Assembly: GCA_963576735.1 (NCBI GenBank)
Contig: OY755184.1
Coordinates: 4,960,001 to 5,024,000 of the forward strand
Direction of reading: 5' to 3'
DNA: 64,000 bases
From: Bedellia somnulentella
Lineage: Eukaryota > Arthropoda > Insecta > Lepidoptera > Bedelliidae
Positions within the stretch are counted from its first letter, which is position 1. Every line of letters starts with the position of its first letter. The notes beneath the pieces are model-generated. The model did not search any database and was not told the origin of the DNA. It saw nothing but the letters and a program-made list of their open reading frames with translations. A program made the translations under genes and the position numbers. Shown one piece after another: positions 23,901-35,900 of the stretch.

Positions 23901-26900
23901 TGTGTCCTCACGACATCCAATCTCTTGCAGATTTGTTTGAACTTCTTTTCCAGGCCGAAAGTGAAGGTAAGCCAGCCCATATTGGGGGCCTTCCTCCCTT
24001 GCCAGAAGTACACGACCCAGGATATACTTTCTCCATTCACGTCGTCTACTTCGCCGTTTTCGAGATCCATTTCATCTCCCGGCTGTAACAAGATAAATGA
24101 AATATAGTTTTGCTTAGGAGTGTGCGAATGTTAGGAGTGTGTGTGTGTGTAAAGTTGGCTAAATTTAATTGTGTATTATAACGTACTTACATACATATCC
24201 TCACGGCTGCAAATTCCTCGAAGTGGTAGCCAGAGCTAAGGAATTAGAAATTCCTTAGCCACTTTCGGAAATGTGAGTGGGGAAACGATGATGGTAAAAA
24301 TAAAGATTGTTGGTGATGGGTCTCCAACCGCATCGCACAAAAATCCCTTAAAAGCTCCAATACCGTTAGTCGCCTCTTACGTTCACACACCGGAAGGTAG
24401 AAATTCTAAGCCGACACTAAACAGCAAATATGATGTGGAAGTTATAAATAATAGTCGACTCTTTACCACATAAGCTGCCCATTACGCGCAAAGTCTTTCT
24501 ACCCGACGTTAGATGTTTCTTTTCGTTATAATTGCTTTTTATTCTACTACATTCATTTTCCGATGTTTTTTATCGATCAATTTGCGTAGGACCTTAGTGA
24601 CACAAAGTATTTTAGATACATCTCTTTATGTTTTCATTTTTTGTAAAAATATTTTTACTAAACTTTATCTTACATCAGCATTTACATTAGCATAATAACT
24701 CACCTCATTCGGCAGTATATACTTGCAGAGGAACACATAACAGTCATGGCTATGAAACAGGCCAAGTTCGTGTTCGGGAAGTCTCGCGAAATGTCGGCCT
24801 TCAAGCACGAAGGCTTCCATGGCTTCAAGTTCTTCGTTCCACTCGTCTGAGAGGCACTGTGCCTCTGTCAACGACATGTCTGGTTGGCGGGGCAGGAATA
24901 ATGATGATAGATCCGTTCTGAAGGAAAGAAGGGAAATGTAATGTTCATATAATTCTGTTGAGGAAAAGTAAAATAAACGTTCACGCCGAATATCCCCGAA
25001 AGGGTTGGCAGAGGTACTAATCATCACGTGACTTTGTCACCTGGTGTTCAGAGTACCCACGTTTTGCATGGACAGTGTACTCACTAGGGGGGCAGGCCTA
25101 TCGCCGTAAAAGCAACTGATATTAAAATAGAGTAAATATAGAGATATTAACAGACACAAAATAAGTCCGCATACACCGATCATGGTCACCTACCTTCAAA
25201 ATTATTTTATTACAAACGATGACCTATTTTTTTAATATCAAAATACAGTTCGTTATATGTAAACCGAACTGAATAAGTGTCTACCAATCTTATCAACAAT
25301 CAGATTCGCAAACTGTCGAATCGTTTGCTTGCCGATCCTATAAGTCCAAGGATTAGATCAGATCGGTGCATCCTGAACTTGTTACTGACGTAAATTAGAG
25401 AGAATTTATTGTCCCCAGTGTAACGGTATTTGTAAACCGTTCTCATTCATTGATGTCTAGTTATTTATTACATAAAAAATACGTCAGTTAATTAGTTTCA
25501 AGTTTTTAAGAAAAGCACAAATGAAACGTATGTTTCTCACTTGGTCTCCTGTTGCTTAGCCCAGCTTGCCAAATCCGCGCCAGTTCTGGCCACCGACTCG
25601 GCGGTCCTCGTGAAGTCCACGGCGATCACTTCCTCCCAGCCAGTGAAATATGTCTTGAATACCTGGTGAGAGGAGACATAAGATAAATTTACTAAATATA
25701 AATTAACTTGGACTAAACCAAAGAAATAAGTAGAAAACATCTCGGGTGTAACTACGATTGTGATGGGTGTATTTTTAAATAAAACTATTTTAGCACTGAA
25801 TGTATTTTTATAGATATAATTGTTGGGCGATGCGGCTGGAGACCCAACATCAATACCTTCATTTGACAATTGTTTCCTCACTCAACTTCCTATGAATGTA
25901 TAGCTATGAATGTATATATTGTAAAAGGTTGTAAACCAGTTTAATTTATACCCAAACATATGAGTTATTTATCTATCTACCTGTGTTTCGTTTCCTTCCT
26001 GTAACCTAGTAACCATGGCGTAGGGCGGGCGGGAGACCATGTTGAATAGTTCTTGCGCTAACTTGACGGCGGCGGCGCGGACCAGGCGGGACGACTTCTT
26101 ACCAAACCTGCAACAAGGATTGATTACAATATCTTCTTCGGAAAAATTAATATTCGAAACGTCAGTGGATAGTATAAGCGAAAGAAATAGATTAAAGGTA
26201 AACAAATGTACTTTAGTACCTTTCTCTCTTTTCCCTATGGTATTACACGAAACGTAACTCTCTCTATCATCACAAATTATGACTCCCTCTCAACTTCGTT
26301 TTGCGGTTTGATTTTTTTTTTTGAAACACTTAGAATCGTACTATCGTTTATAAAGAAGTTTAAGCCATACCAGACTATTATAAGTTAAAGAAACTTTGAT
26401 CGACAAATTAAAGCTGCAACATCATAGTAATCTAATCTACAACGTACACACATATACAAAATGCTCGATCTGTAAACAACAACTGTTAACAATCACTGGT
26501 GAACAGAGCCAGCTCGGGCTGCGGCAGTTCCAGGTATAGTAATATACGAAACGTAACTCTCTCTATCTCCACTAAGTAACATCTCGTGTCAACTAAAAAT
26601 TATATTTTAACTTCTTTTCACATTATTATCAATGTATAAACAATTAGTTATTTAGCTTTAGTATTTTAATATATATTTTTTTAAATTTATTTTATTGTAG
26701 GTTACTCTGCTTACCCAATCTGACATTAAATGTAATTAGAATTCCTTAAGTTAATTTATTTTATTAATATTTTTAATTATTATCGTTTTTGTTAGTTATT
26801 ATTTTATTTAAGTTTTAATTGTCATGCCTAATAATTTAATTTAAATTTTGATTTCACAGAATAATTATATATTTTTTTTAGAATTCTTTAAAATTTAATG

Positions 26901-29900
26901 TGTGTAATTATCAAAATTGTAATTCATATGCTGACCTGTTGGTTGTTGAATTGGTTTAAGGACCAGCTGTATATACCTGTTTTTATTTATGTGATATTTC
27001 TGTTCTTGAACTGTTGGTTTGCTTTAACTGAATAAAAAAAAAACAATAGTGCGGTACTGACCACACAAACAGGTCGGTGCTGGCGTCCAGGACGTACACG
27101 TTCCTCGTGTGGAGCGCGGCGCGGCACAGAGCCAGCTCGGGCTGCGGCAGTTCCAGGTAGCCCATGCCGAGTTCTACGCGGTACAGGCGAGCGTTCGCCA
27201 TGCAGCGGGATTCTTCTACGTGCTCCTGGACAGAAAAATACATATTAGATAAGTATATTCATGTTGTATTGAAATCGAGATAAAAATACATTAAAGGGTT
27301 CGATGCTTCTAGATCTACACCTAGTGAATATATGCACAAGATTTCATAGATATTAATCTGATAGTTCCATAAGTATGTTGTTACACACACTGTGGCATGA
27401 GATTAAGCTATTTGACAAGATTTTGAAAACCGTTCCATTCTATGTAACAGTGAATATGAAACCCATAGCAAATTAAGAATAAATAAGACGTAATGAAATT
27501 AAGAATAAGTTATTCGTGAAATTTTAATTATTAATATATATTAATATTTATTTTATTTTCTATGCATAAACTTTAATCTCTAATGTTAATTTATATTTTT
27601 TAAGTCTTAATTTGTGTTTTATTGTGTTTAATAATTTGTTCTTCATAATTTGTAAATACGTATAAAATATTTTTATAATGCGGTGCCCACTATTAAGGTA
27701 CATTTACAGAAGTGATTTGATTAAATGTTGAAAAAATCTCTGTTATGTAATTGTACTGTATGTGTGCCAAATTAATAAATAAATAAATTATGTCTCATAA
27801 ATTATAATAAGGGTCTATAAATAATAAATAAAGATACTACCCACCTTCGGAACAAAGGGAGTGTCTCCCTCATATTCCAAGATCTGCCAGAATTTCCTAG
27901 GTTCTTTTCCCGGTGGTTCCGTAATCAGTTCCGCTTTGTTCTTTCGCTCCTCCTTATTGATTTTCTCGGCGAATAACCGCGCTTTCGATTTCAGTGTGTT
28001 CTTTGCTTTCTTGCCGATCCTAGAAAATATATAGCAATTTAAGTATAAATGACAGCGACATGATAGTCCAGTGGGTAGAACACCCGCCCGAAAAACAGAA
28101 GGGCGTGAGTTCCAATCCTGGGACGGGCCTACACCAATTTGTCTTTTCTAAAGTCATATGTGTGGTTCATTTATCATGGTTGCTAACGGTGAGGGAAAAC
28201 ATCGTGAGGAAACCCACATGGCTGAGTTGTACTTAGTCATGTGACAGTGTATTCGTACAAAACGGCGATAGGCCTGCCCCCTATCACGTGAGTACACTGT
28301 CTAAGCAAAACGTGGGTACCTTCTCTGGAAACTAGATGGCGCTTGCCATGTGAGTTCAGGAGTATTGGTACCTCTGCCAACCCCTTCGGGGATAAACGGC
28401 GTGAACGTTTATGTTACGTTTATGTTATGTTAAGTATAAATGGGGGCATGCGACATAATTGTTGTAAGATAAATGCTTTTTGCATTTAACTAGGGACTAT
28501 TACCAGTACGAAGTTAATATAAGACGAAAAACGCAAGATGAAAATAAATCTCATTTTGCTGTTGATGATTTCTTTCATCGGAGGCAGAGTGATATAAACC
28601 TCAAGAGTCATATTCTCTAAGACCATATCGAGAGTTATGTCCGTAACTCTTCTACTTCCTAAAAACGGAGATTCAGACTTCGACAAATAGATCCGTGTTG
28701 CTTGTCGACGGTTCCAAAGATGCCTCCATAGTTGTCATTGTTAATATCGACTAGTCCCATGTTAATTTTAAATCTCATAGTGTAGAAAATATTTTAATAA
28801 CTTTTGTTTGACCTACGGTATTGACTGTGACAAGAATATATTTAACAAGAAGTCAGTAGAGTTACGAACGAAATCGTCGTTGCCGTATTGAAGAGTATAT
28901 TATATGTTTCATGAATCATCTTTTTTAACTATCGTGCTTTCTATAAAGTTTAATTAATTATATATAAAAAAAAAACCATACCACAAATAAATAGTAAGTC
29001 CATCGTCCAGTATAAACACATATCTGGGATCTAGCTCATCTGCTTTCACCGCGACCGGCTCTAGATGTATGCTGCTGCCGTTCGCGTGCACCCGGTATAG
29101 ACGGGTGGGGTAGTGCTGCAAGGAAATGGTATGTATGATTGAGATGTAGGGAAATTTGGAATTTATTTCAGTTTTAAGCTCATGAAATAGAATGATATTT
29201 TAAATATGTTTTTTTTTCATCTTACCCAATATTTAGCAATTATTTCTCACACACAACTACTCTTTGGGATTTACAGCCGTGAGGATATCTATGTTTATAT
29301 ATCACTAAGTAGAAATACCGTATCATCAACGGTAAAGAAGCCAGACGGCATCCTGCTGCCCTGTATATAAACCGGCGGCTTTGGAAATAGTGCGAGAAAG
29401 TCGTCCGCGTGCTCGTGGCGCTGTGTGCGGCGCGCAGCATGTTGGATTTTTAAACTAATAAGTCTTACCTAAATTGTACCTACTATCAATTTGTAACAAT
29501 TACCATGACAAGAATTACCAGTCCAAGTATGACAAGAAGAGTCCTTCTTGACATACTTGGAGCCGGAGCGTGGAGACTGAGCTGGAGTGCGGCCAAAGAG
29601 ACAGTAAGGCGTGGCGGTAGCTTGTGCAGACCTTTGCACCAGTGCAGTGCCATAGGAAGTCAATAACAGACTCCTAAATCAAGGCTTAGAAGGCACTAAC
29701 CTGTGTTCAAACTTATGGGACTTAAACGGTTTGGAACCTAAACCTACAATTTCACACGTACCGGATCATCAACAGTAAAGAACCCAGACGGCGTCCGACT
29801 GCCCTGTATATAAACAGGCGGCGTTGGAAAGAGCGCGAGGAAGTCGTCCGTCTCGTCCGCCTGCTCGTGGCGCTGTGTGCGGCGCGCGCCCAGCATGTTG

Positions 29901-32900
29901 CGCAGGTTCACCGCGTGCATCGCCGCGCATGCGCCCTTGTCTAGCTGGGAAATGGAGGGGGGTTAACATATTAATTGAGACACAGAAGCGCTTAGAGGTG
30001 AGTTGGAACAGGCTAAAACAGATACCTGTTGGAACAGTTTCTGTTCCAGAAAAATAACAGTTCCAAAAACCTGTTACTTTATAACAGGCTGTTTCATTTC
30101 ATTTAAGCAGAACATGCTGTGACTGGGAGACTGTTATCTGTCGGTTCTGTTATGCTAGGAACAAGCTCGTAACTATTCTATCATATTGAGATAGAAAGAG
30201 ATAACTGCACATTTTGGAACATCCTCCTAACTTTTCTTTCATATCGTGATAGAAAGAGAAACCAGAACATTTTGGAACAAGCTCGTAACTCTTTTATCAT
30301 ATCGAGATAGAAAGAGATACCAGCACATTTCGGAACATGCTCTATGCTCTTCTATTTAATATATAAGAAAGGAGGCAGCAGATCAATTTATAATTGGTTT
30401 CGTTTCTCTCTTCTAACTAACCCTAACAAATGAAACAGAAATAGGTAAGGTTGTTTTCTACATCGGATTTGTTTACAATTTTTAATGAGGTTAGGATAAT
30501 CGGTCTCTTTTATGAAACAGCTACTAAATACTTAAATCCGAGTTTATTATATCCTAAGAAATCTATTTATTATTTATTTATTATTACTTACAATAAAAAA
30601 CTTATATCTAAACAATGTGTCTCACAAAACTATTTACAGGGATTGACTGTGAGATCAGTCTCATAAATTAGCTTTGTAAAATAATTAAATGGAATGTGAG
30701 TTAGGCTTTTAACTTGGAGAATCTAGTTGGATTCTATAATACTTTTGATGTTTGATATGATGCCATTTCGTTGATTTCGTGTGGTTTGAATAAATATTTT
30801 CAAATACCATATCAAATATCTGCTATCTCCATTCTTATATATAGCATAGAGCATGTTTCGAAATGTGCTGGTATCTCTTTCTGTCTCGATATGATAAAAG
30901 AGTTACGAGCTTGTTCCAAAATGTTCTGGTTTCTCTTTCTATGGCGATATGAAAGAAAAGTTAGGAGGATGTTCCAAAATGTGCAGTTATCTCTTTCTAT
31001 CTCAATGTGATAGAAGAGTAACGAGCTTGTTCCAAGCATAACAGAACAGACAGATAACAGTCTTCCAGTCAAAGTCTGTTCTGTTTTGTATCCTGTTACA
31101 AAAAGTACAACAGGTATCATTGGAACAGGTAACATTCTATATAGAAATCTGTTCCAAACTGTTCCGGATAGATACCTGTTTTATTTATCTGTTACGATAA
31201 ATACGCATCACCCCTAGAAGCGCTGGAGTTATTCAGTAGCATAAGTGTTGGTATGTTAACAACCCTGATTTTACTAAACGTGCATTTATGATCGTAACAG
31301 TTAGGCATCTAACCTAAAATTTTGTAAATTAAGATTTAAAGGACAATGGAACAAAACGTTTTAACTCAAATCGGAACTAGACTAAGTGTATGAACAAACT
31401 GAATTATCACACACAACTATATTTTAATACATTGTTTCATGGTTAAAACTTTGTTGAACTTACTGTAGCTTTGGATCCTATCCAAAAATGAATGTCCCAA
31501 GACAATTGTCCTTGATCTCCAATAAATGTCTTGAGCACGATGTAACAGTCGCCTTCAAAGAATTTACCATGGGCCACCTAGAACAAATATGTCATTAAGG
31601 TTTCTTGAAATCGTATATAGGTTTAATTAACAAAGTGATCCTTGTGATAGCAATGATGGAACTACTACACCATTTAGATTCCTGGAAATTGTAGGGATAA
31701 ATAACAACGTTGGGTCTCGAAAGTTTTGGATGACGGCCACGTACCGAACGACGCAAGATGGGTAGGCCTCCCACAAGGTGGACTGACGACTTGGTGAACG
31801 TTGCTGGAAGTCAACGAATGAGGACAGCACAGGACCGGTCATAATGGGGTCATACTGGTTATTAATCTTTGGGTGAGGCTTATGTCCACAAGTGGACATC
31901 TACTAGCTGATATAAGTAATCCTAACTGATAGGGATGCTGTAACAAAGATAAATGATTGGTTACCTCATCAACTGGGGCTGGTATGAAGTTCTCTATCTC
32001 CCAAATCTGTAGTCCAGGAGTTGTGCCCGTGTCTTCATCAAAGAACTCCGAGTAATCAAGTGGTGGCTTTTCTAGGCTTTCGTCCCAACGTTTTGGTCTG
32101 TGGAAAAATAAAATTAATTTGTATGGTAGAATATTTTTGCTTTAACAGTTTTATTTTACAAACATGACGAGTCAGTAGGTAGAACACAAGCCTATCATGC
32201 AGACAGGCGTGGGTTCAAATCCCGGATCAGATCTACATCAAAAGTCGTTTGTTAAGTCATATGTGTGATAAATTTACCATGGTTGTTAACGTTGAGGGAA
32301 AACATCGTAAGGAAACCGACATGTCTAGATTGTACTTAGAAGCCATGGGATTTGTACAAAACGGCGATAGGCCTGCCCCTATACACTATACTACGTATTC
32401 AAGAAAAACGTGTGTCCAATAAACTTTGAACAGCAGTTGACAATGTTATATGCACTAGTAGCACGAGGCTTGTGAGAGCGAGTATGTCACATGAGGAACG
32501 AGAAACTCGACAGATTATCCATACAAAATCTGTTAATTTTCTCACTTCTTATGTGACATATTCGTTCTCACAAGCCTCATGCTACGGGGGATGATGTTTC
32601 GAAGTACTAGTACCTCTGTCACCCTTCCAAGATATACTTACTTCAGTAGATGTTGTCTCGGATCGAGATCTGGCGCAGGGGCGGGCGCTTGTCGCATGCC
32701 GCGTAGAATGAGAGCTGAGTCGTGCTGTTCTGGCTCAGCCCGGCCGCGACGTAGGCGTAATTTGCGTGCGATCGGGTCGGATTTTACGTCTGCAACGTAC
32801 AAATAAGCGCGAATAAGGCTATAGTCTTTGTTAATCAGTAATAATTACAAACCCCACTCAGTAGAGTGGGGTTTGTAAGATTGTCGGATGTATGTTGAGC

Positions 32901-35900
32901 AGAAATCAGCACCGACTTTCAAATAAAGCAAACAATAGTTCGTTATGATGCAAGTAAAAGTAAAGTTAGGAATGTATGTTGAGTAGAAGCCAGCACCGAC
33001 TTTCGAATAACGCAAACCATAGTTGGTTATGATTCAAGTGTAAGTAAAGTTAAGCATTATCATTACAGCTGAGGTGGATTCTACAGCGCTAGTGACTAAT
33101 TGCTTACGTGTGTCATATGACTATTTTCATCATAGTCAATTTTCAATATAATAACAATTAAAGTAATAGCACATATTGATATCATAAAAAATCACAATAA
33201 TTCATAATATTCTCAAACGATTCAATCTAAAAACCTTAAGAAAGAATCCATCTCAAAATCTACTTACTTGCAGGCACAATAGGCTCATTAGTCGCTGCCC
33301 CAGCCAATTGCAACTGTGTTTGCAACGAGAAATCGATGTTATAGTACTGCAAACCAGAACCCCTTTGTCGCTCTACTGGTTTCGGAGGGACCACCAGGTC
33401 AGGGTTGCCATGGAGCTGCAGACTTTCAAGGTCACCGAGCAGATGAATTGATTCTGGAAGAGTTATCAGCTTGTTGCAGCTGAGATTCAACTTCTTTAGC
33501 GAGCCACACCTGGAGGAATACAAGGAAACATTGAGTGCATGGATCTTGCTATAATTATGTTGCATACAATGGTATCGCAAAGATAAATAAGTCTTTGACT
33601 GAGAACAATCATAGTATCGTTTTCACGATAGCAAGATTATGATAGAGAGATGTTATAAATACTACAATCAATTCATTAACGTCAAAACTATTTAAGTTGC
33701 AGCAAAATTATTTCTTACCTACAAAGTCCCTCAGGAATCATTTCTAAAGAGTTGTTCGCAGCCGAGAATACTTCTAAGCAGCTCAGTTTGCCAATCCCTG
33801 ACGGTATTCCTTCGAAGTCCAAGTTATTGTCGTCTACATGCAGTCGTCTTAGGAGCTGCAGCTTACATAGAGAAGATGGTAGTGCAGTGAGCTTGTTTCT
33901 TGATAGATTTAAACTCTCTAGTTTTTGCCACACATCCATTACTGAAAATAAGCAATTTAAATTAAGTTAAAGAGGATGAAATAAGTTGAAGCTATATAAT
34001 GGCCATCCTAACATTTATAAAAAATATGAATATGCAATCTGAAAATATATTTTATTACATTTTATACACAATAAGTAAGGCCAAAGGCTTGAGACAAATT
34101 TACATCACATCGCGACTCTTATTACTACATTTTAAATACCAAGGCCATGAAAAATTACATTCAGCTAGTTTTTATTCTATTCACTCTTTTTTACTGTAAA
34201 AAAAACCATAATTTATTTCTACACACCTGACGAAATCTCAGTAATTTCGTTATCGCTAAGATTCAGCCTTTTGAGATTGAGCAAAGAGTATAACGCATCT
34301 GGTACTTTTGTGAGCGCGTTCAAGGATAAGTCGATGTCAGCCAAGTTAGAGAGGGAATCCAAGGAGGTTGGCAGATTGGAGACTGTTCGTTGCGTGTTGC
34401 GCATGTGCAGGGTTCCTAGGCTTTGTAGTGAGGGCAGTTGTCTGTAAATAAAAGAAGCATTTAACGGGTCAATTCAATTAGAATAATGCCATAATTACTT
34501 TTTTATAGCTTTTTACACTAGTTAAGTCATCAAGAAACTAAGAATAAAACTTCATTATCATACACAAACTATCACCATTTTTAACCCAATTTGGAATATA
34601 GACTCTCAGGAAGTTTATTTTCATATACTTAACATAAATTTGTCTATCAGTCTTGGGTAGCTCAAATGATACATATATCTATATTAATAATTTCGTCACG
34701 GGGTACGGTAGACTCGATCGAAACCTTACCTGAATGATAAAACATACAAAAATAATGATTTTGAGTCGACAGCATCTTTCCGCAAAATTAGGATTGCAGA
34801 GTATTTTGCTAAATTCTAATGGTGCTGTGCTGACATAAAAAAATCAGTCGCCATTTTGACTGAGACCCGATGATATAAACGTTTTGTTTCATAATATTTT
34901 TCAAGCCTTTCGCAAAGGACACTTTAAAGGAGGTTTCGATCGAGTCCATAGTCCTCCTTGATGAAATTATTGTTATAGGTACTCTTTTCTTCAGTCGTAG
35001 ACGTTTCGCGAAAATAAATATTTTGGCTCATTTTTATCCGCTGTAGTCAAAGATATAATATAAAACAAGAGGGTTGTAGTGCATCACCTCATTGTTATGC
35101 GCGGACTTCCAAACTACCTACAATCAGCTTTGCGAACATAATAAAACATGGCTGACTTATATCAATTCCTTTTGGATGTGAAACTGATGGTAGACTTATT
35201 TACTCACAAAAATAGAGAGACTAAATGCTTTAAACAAAGAGGTTTACAGAGAATAAACCTTAAAAGTTATATGTTTTGTTAATTAATGTTAGTTTATTTT
35301 GAATGTTGATTTATAATGAAAATGATGTGTGTAAAACTTCTGGGGTTTTTATTTACTAGATTGATAAAAACAATGAACGAAACTATATGAATGTATGCCT
35401 TGCTTACCTTTAATATTCCTAGAGAACCGATAATGATGACTACAGAAGTATTTATCTACATTTTGTACCTAGATGTGTATTATGATGTACATTCTGCTGT
35501 GTAGTGTCGGCTTAGAATAGTACTACCCCATTTCTTCCGGTGGGTGTACCTAAGAGGTGACTAACGGTATTGGGGCTTTTAAGGGATTTTTGGGCGATGA
35601 GGTTGGAGACCCATCACCAACAACCTTTATTTTACCATCTTTTCCCCACTTAACTTTCCAAAAGTTGCTGAGGAATTTCTAATTCTTTAGCTCTGGCTAC
35701 CCCATCTAGGGATTTATAGTCGTGAGTATATGTATGTATGTGTATCATGAGTCATTTTTCACCCCAGCAAAGCCGGGTTTTCATCTAGTTATTAAATATA
35801 TACATACAATATATATACAAGTATCATATATTATTTAATATATGATTGAGCTAATATCCCTTACAACAAGTCTTTATCTTATTTTTTTTGAGAATGAAGG

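Noticed and set aside
29824..30057. GC-rich 77-aa plus-strand frame
   Set aside because: It is the complement of Flightless-I exon 29944-29762; the arginine/proline-rich product reflects antisense reading.
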